Shown in pieces: positions 1 to 6,546 of a stretch of DNA of 7,715 bases. Position 1 is the first letter of the stretch. Every line of letters starts with the position of its first letter. The position numbers and the translations under genes were made by a program. A model generated the notes under the pieces. It saw only the letters and a program-made list of their open reading frames with translations, had not been told where the DNA came from and made no database searches. The DNA comes from an uncultured Collinsella sp. (lineage in GTDB: Bacteria > Actinomycetota > Coriobacteriia > Coriobacteriales > Coriobacteriaceae), in NCBI GenBank assembly GCA_900551555.1, contig URWC01000089.1:1-7715 (forward strand). The letters are read 5' to 3'.

Positions 1-60
1 GCCGTTGTCGTGTAGGTGGCTATGTCGTGGGGGCTGCCGTTGAGCGTCCGGATCTGTGCT

Positions 61-1689
61 CTACAGCGAGTCGATAAAGCGCTGCTGGGCGGCACGTCCT
101 GCCTCGTCCCACTTAAAGACGCCGGCGTTGTCGAGCACGTGGCCAAACACCACGCCGACCTCCTCGTGCAGGATATCGATGGCGTTGTCGGCCGTAAGTT
201 TATCGGCGCGGCGGGCAAAGACGTCCAGAGCCCACGCGGCGTGGCTGCGGCATAGGTCGTCGCCCTCGAGTGCGGCGGTAAGGTCGTAGCTGGCGTCGAC
301 CTTGGCGGCCAGCAGGTGCTCGCGAACGGCACCGAGCTCGGGAACCAGGCGCGGCGGAAGAATGGCCAGGCCCATGACCTCGATCAGGCCAATGTTCTCC
401 TTCTTAATGTGGTGATACTCGGCATGCGGGTGGAACACGCCCAGCGGATGCTCATCGGTCGTAATGTTGCAGCGAAGCGCCAGGTAGGCCTCGTAGATAT
501 CGCCACCGGCATTGCCGCGGGAGTCGACGCGGCGAATGACGGGCGTCACGGTGTTGTGCGCCACGCCGTCGGCCGTGTGCGCGATGACGCCCACGGACTC
601 GTCAGTCCACTCGCGCCAGGCGAGGATAATCTTCTCGGCAGCGTCGAGCAGCTGAGCGCGGTCATGCGAGCGCAGGCGCAGCACCGAAAGCGGCCACTGC
701 AACACAGTGCCGGTGACCTGCTCAAATCCGGGCACGCTAAACTGCGAGACCTCGGCCGCGTGCATCATGGGGAACTCGTGCGCGCCGCCCTGGAAGTGGT
801 CGTGCGACAGGATCGAGCCGCCCACGATGGGCAGGTCGGCGTTGGAGCCAATAAAGTAGTGCGGGAACAGGTCGACAAAGTCGAGCAGACAGGTCAGACC
901 CTTGCGGTCCACGTGCATCGGGCGATGTTCGGAGCTCATGGCAATGCAGTGCTCGTTAAAGTACGCGTACGGGCTGTACTGGAAACCCCAGCGCTCGCCG
1001 TCGAGCTGGATGGGGATAACGCGCAGATTCTGGCGGGCGGGGTGAGTGCCGCCGTCGGCTGCGGCGGAGCGTCCGGGATAGCCCTCGTTTTCGATGCAGA
1101 GCTGGCAGGCGGGATACTTCTCGCCCGTGTTCTTGGCTACACCTGCCGCGGCGATATCGCGCGGGTCCTTCTCAGGCTTGGACAGGTTGATAGTGATCTC
1201 AAGATCGCCCCAGTTGGTGGGGGTGCTCCATTTGATATTGCGCGCGATGGCGGCACGACGCACGTAGCCGGCGTCGCAGCACAGACCGTAGAACCAGTCG
1301 GTCGCGGCGCGGGGCTCGTTGACGCCCATACGGCCGTTGAATTCCTCGTTTACAACCGAAGGCCTCGGCATCAGCACACCCATGATGCGCATGGCGATGC
1401 GATCGCGGCCCGATGCCGTATCCTCGGCAGCACCGTTGGCAACGGCGGCCTCGGAAAGCGCGGCAAGTGTGCTTTCAAGGTCAAAGTTGGGCAGGGTGTC
1501 GGGGTGCAAGAGCGAGAGTTTCTCGACCTGGAGCGCCCAGGCCATGTCGAGTGCCGGGCCCGTGGCGCCGATGCACTCGAGAATGGTGTTGTATGCCCAG
1601 ATGCGATCGTCCTGGCCGATCATCGATCGGTGAATAGCGTACTCGATCAGGTTCTGCGTGGCCTCGCGCACGTCAGTCATTACAGCCAT
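61..1689 (-). CDS. galT: Class II galactose-1-phosphate uridylyltransferase
   Basis: This cytoplasmic enzyme of the Leloir pathway exchanges UMP between UDP-glucose and galactose 1-phosphate, giving glucose 1-phosphate and UDP-galactose. The 542-residue product is of the long class II (Firmicutes/Actinobacteria) type and not the roughly 350-residue class I type. The class II signature SHDHFQGG lies at residues 295-302, inside a well-conserved stretch beginning GSNADLPIVGG at 281. A CxxC pair (C195, C198; PACQLC) could bind metal, SPYAYFNEHC lies at 239-248, and a second histidine cluster HPLGVFHPH lies at 414-422. The gene is second in an operon behind galK and overlaps its end. Two starts are possible: ATG at 1689, with AAGGGGG ten bases upstream, or ATG at 1680, which shares a base with the galK stop (TAATG). 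I use the first because of its ribosome binding site. The family call is secure; the exact start is not. Confidence 0.95.
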   Translation of the reverse strand: MAVMTDVREATQNLIEYAIHRSMIGQDDRIWAYNTILECIGATGPALDMAWALQVEKLSLLHPDTLPNFDLESTLAALSEAAVANGAAEDTASGRDRIAMRIMGVLMPRPSVVNEEFNGRMGVNEPRAATDWFYGLCCDAGYVRRAAIARNIKWSTPTNWGDLEITINLSKPEKDPRDIAAAGVAKNTGEKYPACQLCIENEGYPGRSAAADGGTHPARQNLRVIPIQLDGERWGFQYSPYAYFNEHCIAMSSEHRPMHVDRKGLTCLLDFVDLFPHYFIGSNADLPIVGGSILSHDHFQGGAHEFPMMHAAEVSQFSVPGFEQVTGTVLQWPLSVLRLRSHDRAQLLDAAEKIILAWREWTDESVGVIAHTADGVAHNTVTPVIRRVDSRGNAGGDIYEAYLALRCNITTDEHPLGVFHPHAEYHHIKKENIGLIEVMGLAILPPRLVPELGAVREHLLAAKVDASYDLTAALEGDDLCRSHAAWALDVFARRADKLTADNAIDILHEEVGVVFGHVLDNAGVFKWDEAGRAAQQRFIDSL

Positions 1690-2885
1690 GCCGCGTAAGC
1701 CCCCTTGTCAGAAATCGCGTAGTGGCGGGCAGATCCCTCGCCCAGCCAGCCGTTCATCTTGGCAATGAAGGTGTCGACCAGGTCGAGCGGCACGAAGGCC
1801 TGGATGGTGCCACCAAAGCCGCCGCCGTGAATACGAACGGCGCCGCGCCCGTCGAGCACATGCTCGGCCAGTGCCAAGGCATACATCGAAGGCTGCTCGG
1901 AGCCCAGCTTGGCAACGACATTCTGCAGGTACATGGCAGAGCTGGCGCCGGACTCGCGCGTCAGGACCAGGAACTGGTCAATGTCGCCGGCGTTCAGGGC
2001 TGCCCAGCGCTTGTCGACCAGGCCGTTCTCGTACCAGTAGTGAACGGCGCGCAGGCAGGCGCGGTCGCCCAGCTTGGCACGCAGCTCGGGGAGCTTGGCG
2101 TCAAAGTCGGCAACGTTTACCTCACACAGTCGTGCCTTGCCAAACTCGGCGGCGACGTCTTGCATCTCGCGGGGAACGGCGGCGTAGTCGTCGGTGGCGG
2201 CCACGTGGTCGGCGCCTACTTTAACGAGCACGAGCGCATAGCCGTGATCCTCAAAGTTGAGCTCGAGCTTCTGGGTTTTAGGCTGAGCCTGGTCCTCAAA
2301 GTCCATGTAGGCAAGGCCGCCCAGACACACAGCGGCCTGGTCCATCAGACCGCAGGGCTTGCCGTAATAGTTGTTCTCGGTGCGCTGGCTCATCTGGGCG
2401 AGCGCGACGGGCTCGATGGCGGGTGCGCCCCAGAGGGTTTCCATGGCACGACCGTATGCGGCCTCGACGGCGGCAGAGCTGGAAAGACCGCCACCCGAGG
2501 GGACGGAGCAGGTGAAGGCGAAGTCGAAGCCCTGGGGCTCAACGCCCAGGGCAGCGATTTCGTGGGCCATGCCGCGGACGAGGCTCGCGGACGTGCCCTT
2601 CTCGGACTCTTGAATATCCAGCGTGTCGAGCATGATTTCAAACGTAGGATAGCCCTCGTCGGCGACGCGAATCTTGTTGGAGTCGGTTGCCACGGCGATG
2701 CCGTCGACGGCGACATCGAGCGAGCCGGCGATAACGTGGCCGCCCTCGTGGTCGGTGTGGTTGCCGCTGATCTCGGAACGGCCGGGCGCGTGCACGTAGA
2801 GCACCTGGCGGTCGCCGATGGGGCCAAACTCCTCCTCGAACAGCTTGGTGAGCGTGGCGAATGTCTTTTCGTCGGGGGTGGTCAT
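1680..2885 (-). CDS. galK: Galactokinase
   Basis: This enzyme phosphorylates alpha-D-galactose with ATP to galactose 1-phosphate, the first committed Leloir step, in the cytoplasm. The 401-residue product has all three GHMP-kinase motifs: the galactokinase signature GRSEISGNHTDHEGG (35-49), the phosphate-binding loop VPSGGGLSSSAA (128-139), and the C-terminal RIHGGGFGG (351-359). The likely catalytic aspartate is D182 in GLMDQAA. In the sugar-binding signature the usual GEHTDY reads GNHTDH, so the common Glu and Tyr are replaced; I recall this variant from gut anaerobes but cannot verify it here. The frame stays open upstream to 2972, but I chose ATG at 2885 because AAAGGA sits five bases before it and the longer form would run through the operator region. 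It is first in the galK-galT operon and diverges from the LacI-family gene, whose product is the obvious candidate regulator. Confidence 0.96.
   Translation of the reverse strand: MTTPDEKTFATLTKLFEEEFGPIGDRQVLYVHAPGRSEISGNHTDHEGGHVIAGSLDVAVDGIAVATDSNKIRVADEGYPTFEIMLDTLDIQESEKGTSASLVRGMAHEIAALGVEPQGFDFAFTCSVPSGGGLSSSAAVEAAYGRAMETLWGAPAIEPVALAQMSQRTENNYYGKPCGLMDQAAVCLGGLAYMDFEDQAQPKTQKLELNFEDHGYALVLVKVGADHVAATDDYAAVPREMQDVAAEFGKARLCEVNVADFDAKLPELRAKLGDRACLRAVHYWYENGLVDKRWAALNAGDIDQFLVLTRESGASSAMYLQNVVAKLGSEQPSMYALALAEHVLDGRGAVRIHGGGFGGTIQAFVPLDLVDTFIAKMNGWLGEGSARHYAISDKGAYAAWL
1700..1706 (-). promoter_or_regulatory. Likely galT ribosome binding site inside galK
   Basis: On the minus strand the motif AAGGGGG lies in the last codons of galK, ten bases before ATG 1689 and nineteen before ATG 1680. 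The spacing favours the upstream start. Re-initiation by ribosomes finishing galK at the TAATG junction remains an alternative. Confidence 0.5.
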
Positions 2886-2929
2886 GGGAGTCCTTTCCTT
2901 GGCGTGCCCGGGTGGGTTTTGCGTCGTTA

Positions 2930-2943
2930 TGAGTACGTTAACA
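2930..2943 (+). promoter_or_regulatory. Operator-like site 1 (galK-proximal)
   Basis: The sequence TGAGTACGTTAACA is centred on the CpG step at 2936/2937. LacI-family dimers typically bind pseudo-palindromes with a central CpG into which a hinge-helix leucine inserts. The half-sites GAGTAC and GTTAAC share the inner AC/GT bases and the outer TG/CA. The site lies 45-58 bases upstream of the galK start. Assignment to the neighbouring regulator is inference. Confidence 0.6.
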
Positions 2944-2950
2944 ACTTGTA

Positions 2951-2980
2951 GCGGTATGAACCAAGTGTTCACGATACCGC
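2951..2980. repeat. Nested inverted repeat between operator sites 1 and 2
   Basis: GCGGTAT (2951-2957) is inverted as ATACCGC (2974-2980). Within this, TGAAC (2957-2961) is inverted as GTTCA (2967-2971) around CAAGT. It lies in the spacer of the larger 18-bp inverted repeat. It could be a binding site for a second regulator or simply promoter sequence; the function is not known. Confidence 0.5.
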
Positions 2981-2993
2981 ACGTTACGGGCTA

Positions 2994-3007
2994 TGTTAAC
3001 GTACTCA
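2994..3007 (-). promoter_or_regulatory. Operator-like site 2
   Basis: This is the exact reverse complement of site 1, centred on the CpG at 3000/3001. Its centre lies 64 bp from the centre of site 1, close to six helical turns, so proteins at the two sites would face the same side of the DNA. That spacing suits short repression loops over the galK promoter. Confidence 0.6.
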
Positions 3008-3060
3008 TAACACATCGCTTGTCACTTTTTGAGAATCTGGTAATCGGTAGAAATACAGCC

Positions 3061-3090
3061 GTGAACGGTACTGCCGTATGGACTTATAAA
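3061..3090 (+). promoter_or_regulatory. Possible promoter of the LacI-family gene
   Basis: A -10-like TATAAA (3085-3090, or TTATAA from 3084) follows a weak -35-like GTGAAC (3061-3066) at 17-18 bases. A transcript would begin near 3097, which places operator-like site 3 just downstream of the start, where a bound repressor would block it. The -35 match is poor, so this is tentative. Confidence 0.4.
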
Positions 3091-3116
3091 GCAGAAGAGA
3101 TGCAGATAGAAAAAGT

Positions 3117-3130
3117 AGAGTACGTTAACA
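3117..3130 (+). promoter_or_regulatory. Operator-like site 3 (regulator-proximal)
   Basis: The sequence AGAGTACGTTAACA differs from site 1 only in its first base and is centred on the CpG at 3123/3124. It lies about 95 bases upstream of the LacI-family start codon, in its presumed leader, and 123 bp from site 2. It suggests autoregulation of the regulator gene. Confidence 0.58.
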
Positions 3131-3223
3131 TGCGTCCGACGATAGCGGGCCTCGGCGCGGGATGTATTACTGCCCGGGCCGGCATTCACGCTATTCAGAT
3201 CTCGCAAGGGTGAAGGTGATCCT

Positions 3224-4255
3224 GTGGCAAGGCGCCCGTCCAACGATACCAGTTCGCGTCCGGTCTCCATGGCTGACGTCGCCCGCGCTGCCGGCGTTTC
3301 GCAGCAGACGGTTTCGCGCGTCGCCAACGGCTTGCCCAACGTTAACGAGCAGACGCGCCAGCGCGTGCAGGCCGCTATGCAAGAGCTCGGCTTTCGTCCG
3401 AGTTATGCCGGTCGCTCGCTGCGCGACGGCCGTTACCATTCGGTCGGCCTATGCATCAACGATGTCACCAAGTTTGGCAACCTCTCAATGATCGACGGCA
3501 TCGCCAGTGCTGCTCGCGAGCATAATTGCGCCATCACGCTGGTCGAGATGTCCAAGACCGAGGAGTTTTCGCTTGCCGAGGCCACGCGTCGTATGGCCGC
3601 ATTGCCGGTGGACGGCATCATCATCGGCATGAGCCGCATGGCGCCCGATTTTGAGACGTTTGATCCACTGCCGGGCATTGGCACGGTCATCGTTACCATG
3701 TACGCGCACCCGCGGGTGACCACGGTCGATTCCGACCATTACGGCTGCTCGCTCTTGCTAATGGATCATCTGTTTGAGCTGGGGCACGAGCAGATTCGCT
3801 ATATCGGCGGCCCGTCGTTCTCAGTCGACGAGCAATTTCGTCGCGCCGGTTGGCAGGATGCGCTCGAGCGTAAACACATTCAGCCGCATGCGCCGCTCGA
3901 GGGAGACTGGTCTGCCAACAGTGGCTACGAGGCCGGCAGATATCTGGCCGAGCACGACCGCACTATGACGGCGATCTATGCGGCAAACGACCAGATGGCA
4001 AATGGCGCGATTGCCGCGCTGCGCGATAGCGGTCTGCGCGTGCCCGAGGACGTGAGCGTGGTGGGCGTCGATGATTCGCTCGATGATTTTGTAGCACACA
4101 ACGAGCTCACGACCGTGCGATTCGATCTACATCAGCGCGGACGCGAGGTGTTCGAGCATGCGGTTCCCGAGGCGGGTACGGCGGGCAAAACCGTTGCCAT
4201 TCGTATTCCCGGCCAACTCATTATTCGACATAGCACGGCGATACCGCGCTCATAG
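3224..4255 (+). CDS. LacI-family transcriptional regulator, probable galactose-operon repressor
   Basis: A 343-residue DNA-binding regulator of the LacI/GalR family, acting in the cytoplasm as a dimer or tetramer. The N-terminal helix-turn-helix is clear at residues 16-36 (MADVARAAGVSQQTVSRVAN). A hinge helix follows (YAGRSLRDG, 61-69), with L66 at the position of the minor-groove leucine. The rest is a periplasmic-binding-protein-like sugar-sensing domain with typical blocks: DGIIIG (130-135), YAANDQMANGAIAAL (252-266) and PEDVSVVGVDD (274-284). The GTG start at 3224 is chosen because GAAGGTG lies five bases upstream and the helix-turn-helix begins soon after. Divergence from galK and the three shared operator-like motifs between them support control of galKT and of itself. 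The inducer cannot be read from sequence; galactose or galactose 1-phosphate is a guess. No transporter gene is nearby. Confidence 0.93.
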   Translation: MARRPSNDTSSRPVSMADVARAAGVSQQTVSRVANGLPNVNEQTRQRVQAAMQELGFRPSYAGRSLRDGRYHSVGLCINDVTKFGNLSMIDGIASAAREHNCAITLVEMSKTEEFSLAEATRRMAALPVDGIIIGMSRMAPDFETFDPLPGIGTVIVTMYAHPRVTTVDSDHYGCSLLLMDHLFELGHEQIRYIGGPSFSVDEQFRRAGWQDALERKHIQPHAPLEGDWSANSGYEAGRYLAEHDRTMTAIYAANDQMANGAIAALRDSGLRVPEDVSVVGVDDSLDDFVAHNELTTVRFDLHQRGREVFEHAVPEAGTAGKTVAIRIPGQLIIRHSTAIPRS

Positions 4256-4270
4256 TTTGCGCAGGTAAAC

Positions 4271-4286
4271 GGCGGTATATTCCGCC
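4271..4286 (+). terminator. Weak hairpin after the LacI-family gene
   Basis: GGCGG (4271-4275) pairs with CCGCC (4282-4286) around a six-base loop, fifteen bases after the stop codon. It is followed by TAAATTCC and has no real T tract, so it would be a poor intrinsic terminator. Confidence 0.25.
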
Positions 4287-4338
4287 TAAATTCCAATCGA
4301 TAAGGATGCTGACAGATAGCCGTGGCTATGAAGGCGAG

Positions 4339-4347
4339 TGTTATGAT
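4339..4347 (+). promoter_or_regulatory. Extended -10 promoter of fprA
   Basis: TGTTATGAT fits the extended -10 pattern TGnTATnAT, with TATGAT at 4342-4347 matching the -10 consensus in five of six bases. No good -35 is visible at 16-18 bases, which is usual for extended -10 promoters. Transcription would begin near 4354, about 30 bases before the fprA start. Confidence 0.5.
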
Positions 4348-4368
4348 AGACGGGTTCTTTTGTCTATC
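4345..4368. repeat. Inverted repeat across the fprA promoter and leader
   Basis: GATAGAC (4345-4351) is perfectly inverted as GTCTATC (4362-4368) around ten bases. It overlaps the -10 element and ends two bases before the GGAGG ribosome binding site (4371-4375). As DNA it could be an operator over the transcription start. As RNA only the right arm and loop would be fully included if transcription starts near 4354. Confidence 0.5.
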
Positions 4369-4384
4369 TAGGAGGCTTTGCCTG

Positions 4385-5545
4385 ATGGAGATCACCAAGG
4401 ATATCCGCTACATCGGTGTCGACGATCACGACATTGACCTGTTCGAGGGCCAGTACGACGTGTCCGAGAACGGCATGGCATACAACAGCTATGTTATCTT
4501 GGGCGATAAAATCGCTGTCGCCGATTCGGTTGACGCTGGCTTTGTCGACGAATGGCTCGGCAACCTCGAGGCCGCGCTCGACGGCCGTACGCCCGACTAC
4601 CTGGTTATCCATCACATGGAGCCTGATCACTCTGCTGGCATCGCCGCCTTTATGGAGCGCTACCCCCAGGCACAGATAGTGGCCAGCATGGGCGCCTTCC
4701 GCATGATGGTCAACTACTTTGGCACCGACTACCCCGAGCGCAAGATGGTCGTCAAAGAGGGCGACGTGCTCGATCTGGGCGGTCACAGCCTAACGTTTGT
4801 CGGCGCTCCCAACGTTCACTGGCCCGAGGTGATCTTCTCCTACGAGTCTACCGACAAGGTGCTCTTTAGTGCCGACGGCTTTGGCAAGTTCGGCGCCAAC
4901 GACATCGAGGACCCGGAAGGCTGGGCTTGCGAAGCGCGCCGCTACTACTTTGGCATCGTCGGTAAGTTCGGCAAATTCGTGCAGACCGTGCTCAAGAAGG
5001 CCGCCGATCTGGATATCCAGATCATCTGTCCGCTCCACGGCCCCGTACTGACCGAGAACCTGGGCTATTACCTCGACACCTACAACACCTGGTCGAGCTA
5101 TCAGCCCGAGGACGAGGGCATCACGATTGCCTATGCGAGCGTGTACGGCCATCTGAAGGCCGCCGTTGAGGAGCTTGCATCTGCGCTCGAGGCCCGCGGC
5201 CAGAAGGTTTCCGTCTTTGACTTGGCTCGCGACGACATGGCCGAGGCCGTTGAGGATGCGTTCCGCTATGACCGTCTGGTGCTCGCCTCCATCACCTATC
5301 AGGGCGAGATCTTCCCGTTCATGAGCACCTTTATCCACACGCTTGCCGAGCACGCCTATCAGAACCGTACGGTGGCGCTCGTTGAGGCCGGCTCCTGGGC
5401 GCCCACCGCTGCCAAGGTTATGACCAAGGAGCTCGAGGGCATGAAGGACATCACCCTGGCGCAGAACAAGGTGACCGTGCTGGGCTCGCTCAACGACGCC
5501 TCGCGCGCTCAGATCGAGGTTCTCGCCGACGAGCTGTCCAAGTAG
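4385..5545 (+). CDS. fprA: Flavodiiron protein (A-type flavoprotein, oxygen/NO reductase)
   Basis: This cytoplasmic enzyme of anaerobes reduces O2 to water and/or NO to N2O using electrons from rubredoxin or a similar carrier. The 386-residue product has the standard two-domain form. The N-terminal metallo-beta-lactamase-like diiron domain spans roughly 30-235, and the C-terminal flavodoxin domain spans 246-386 with the FMN phosphate loop YASVYGH (250-256). Iron ligands can be read off: H77, E79, D81 and H82 (HMEPDH), H145 (VHWPE), D164 (SADGFG) and H218 (PLHGP). The H82-H145 and H145-D164 spacings are canonical (62 and 18 intervening residues), but D164-H218 has 53 where about 60 is usual, so one loop is shorter. 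There is no fused rubredoxin or reductase domain. ATG 4385 is preferred over the in-frame ATG at 4322 because TAGGAGG precedes it by nine bases. It is monocistronic, with its own promoter and terminator. O2 versus NO preference cannot be told from sequence. Confidence 0.93.
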   Translation: MEITKDIRYIGVDDHDIDLFEGQYDVSENGMAYNSYVILGDKIAVADSVDAGFVDEWLGNLEAALDGRTPDYLVIHHMEPDHSAGIAAFMERYPQAQIVASMGAFRMMVNYFGTDYPERKMVVKEGDVLDLGGHSLTFVGAPNVHWPEVIFSYESTDKVLFSADGFGKFGANDIEDPEGWACEARRYYFGIVGKFGKFVQTVLKKAADLDIQIICPLHGPVLTENLGYYLDTYNTWSSYQPEDEGITIAYASVYGHLKAAVEELASALEARGQKVSVFDLARDDMAEAVEDAFRYDRLVLASITYQGEIFPFMSTFIHTLAEHAYQNRTVALVEAGSWAPTAAKVMTKELEGMKDITLAQNKVTVLGSLNDASRAQIEVLADELSK

Positions 5546-5568
5546 CGACACCTTCACTTCTGATGCTC

Positions 5569-5606
5569 AACCACCACAAAGGAGACCTTTGTGGTGGTTT
5601 TTGTTT
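5569..5606 (+). terminator. Strong intrinsic terminator of fprA
   Basis: A 14-bp perfect stem (AACCACCACAAAGG, 5569-5582) with loop AGA (5583-5585) pairs with CCTTTGTGGTGGTT (5586-5599). The end of the stem runs into a T-rich tail (TTTTTGTTT, to 5606). It lies 24 bases after the fprA stop. The tail overlaps the stop codon of the convergent DeoR-family gene. On the minus strand the same hairpin is followed by TTGAGC and not a T run, so it would be weaker in that direction. Confidence 0.9.
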
Positions 5607-6408
5607 AAGTGCCGGCGACGATGAGGGCTGGACGTGAGCTGTCAGTGGCCTCGGCGATCGAGGTGGCGACGGCATGGTCGGGGTCACGGTCCATCACGAT
5701 GGTGTTGACGTCGGCGAGCTCGGCAAAGCGGTACATGCCGCGTCCGTTAACCTTGCTGGCGTCCATGAGGGCGACGCTTTGACGGGCGGCACCGACCATA
5801 GCCGCTTTGGTCTCGGCCATCTGCGGAAAGTCGGTCGTAAAGCCGCAGCTGGGGACAAAAGCGCCAGGGCACATGACGGCCAGATCGGCATGGACCATTT
5901 GGAGCGCCTGCATAGTGAGCGGTCCGTACAAATAACGATGGCCTTTGCGCAGCGCCCCGCCCAGCATGACGACATCGACTGAGGGCATGCTCTCGTCGAT
6001 GTAATCGGCAATGGTAATGTCTGCTGTGATGACGGTGATACCATCGCGTTGATCGAGGAGCCGGACGAACTCGAGCGCCGTGGTGCCCGAGTCGACGAGC
6101 AACGTGTCGCCGTCATTGACGAGCTCGATGGCGCTTTGCGCGATGGCCTGCTTGGCGGCGACGTTGACATTGATGCGGCGATCCTGCGTGGAAACGGTCA
6201 GGCGTTTGTGGAGCGATACGGCACCGCCATGCGTGCGGCGCAGCTTGCCTGCTTCGGCGAGCGCGTCCAGGTCGGCGCGGGCGGTGACGGAGGACACGCC
6301 AAAGGTCTGGGCGATTTCTGCTACCTGCACCGAGGCATTATGATCGAGCATCTCCATGATGGCGGAACGACGCTCGTCGGCGAAAGCTCGGGTTGTTGCG
6401 TGGGCCAT
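5605..6408 (-). CDS. DeoR-family transcriptional regulator
   Basis: A 267-residue DeoR-type regulator, normally a repressor that releases DNA on binding a phosphorylated sugar. The N-terminal helix-turn-helix covers about residues 14-56 (VQVAEIAQTFGVSSVTARAD within it), followed by the family hallmark LRRTHGGAV (56-64). The sensor domain carries the phosphate-binding loop DSGTTALEF (106-114), a conserved MLGGALRKG (148-156), and ALMDASKVNGRG (213-224) at the usual position of the SKF motif. ATG 6408 has GGAG five bases upstream. It diverges from the class II aldolase gene across an AT-rich region with repeats, so it probably controls that gene and itself. Family members near such aldolases include GatR, AgaR, LacR and FruR types; which one this resembles most cannot be judged here. 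It converges on fprA at a shared terminator. Confidence 0.92.
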   Translation of the reverse strand: MAHATTRAFADERRSAIMEMLDHNASVQVAEIAQTFGVSSVTARADLDALAEAGKLRRTHGGAVSLHKRLTVSTQDRRINVNVAAKQAIAQSAIELVNDGDTLLVDSGTTALEFVRLLDQRDGITVITADITIADYIDESMPSVDVVMLGGALRKGHRYLYGPLTMQALQMVHADLAVMCPGAFVPSCGFTTDFPQMAETKAAMVGAARQSVALMDASKVNGRGMYRFAELADVNTIVMDRDPDHAVATSIAEATDSSRPALIVAGT

Positions 6409-6454
6409 ATTTGCTCCATCATCGTCTGAAATTTGCAGGAATTGTGTTGACTCT

Positions 6455-6487
6455 ATTTTCGTTCATTTTCTTTTTGAGTAAGAAAAT
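6455..6487. repeat. Phased ATTTTC repeats upstream of the DeoR-family gene
   Basis: ATTTTC occurs at 6455-6460 and 6465-6470, exactly ten bases apart, and inverted as GAAAAT at 6482-6487. Further TTTC/GAAA-type words follow to about 6522 (CTTTCG, CTTTTCTATAAAAGAAAG). DeoR-family operators in other bacteria are often built from repeated TTTC-like words, so this is a plausible operator cluster. The region is markedly more AT-rich than its surroundings. Confidence 0.45.
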
Positions 6488-6546
6488 ACCTTTCGATTAC
6501 TTATCTTTTCTATAAAAGAAAGACGCTGAACGCCCAAAATTCAATA

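Larger units (their letters stand above)
2926..3011. repeat. Perfect 18-bp inverted repeat in the galK upstream region
   Basis: The arms are GTTATGAGTACGTTAACA (2926-2943) and its exact reverse complement (2994-3011), separated by 50 bases. Each arm contains one copy of the operator-like 14-mer described separately, and the identity extends four bases beyond that 14-mer on one side. The intervening 50 bases contain a second, nested inverted repeat. The element lies about 40 to 125 bases upstream of the galK start, where the galK promoter should be. No convincing -35/-10 pair could be picked for galK on the minus strand. Confidence 0.85.

Noticed and set aside
1..60. Possible gene or terminator downstream of galT at the left edge
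   Set aside because: One minus frame is open, but 60 bases give no start, motif or hairpin with a T tract, so nothing can be supported.
316..1698. Long plus-strand open frame of 460 codons opposite galT
   Set aside because: It is the antisense shadow of galT, an effect of high-GC codon use. Its product has no recognisable family, whereas the minus frame has full GalT motifs.
1722..2951. Long plus-strand open frame of 409 codons opposite galK
   Set aside because: It is the antisense shadow of galK. The low-complexity Gly/Val-rich product has no motifs, and it would overlap the operator region.
3335..3348. Fourth operator-like word (AACGTTAACG) inside the LacI-family gene
   Set aside because: It matches only one half-site and is explained by the codons of the conserved Asn-Val-Asn stretch after the helix-turn-helix.
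4322..4384. In-frame 21-residue N-terminal extension of the flavodiiron protein
   Set aside because: It runs through the extended -10 promoter and inverted repeat, and TAGGAGG sits correctly before ATG 4385.
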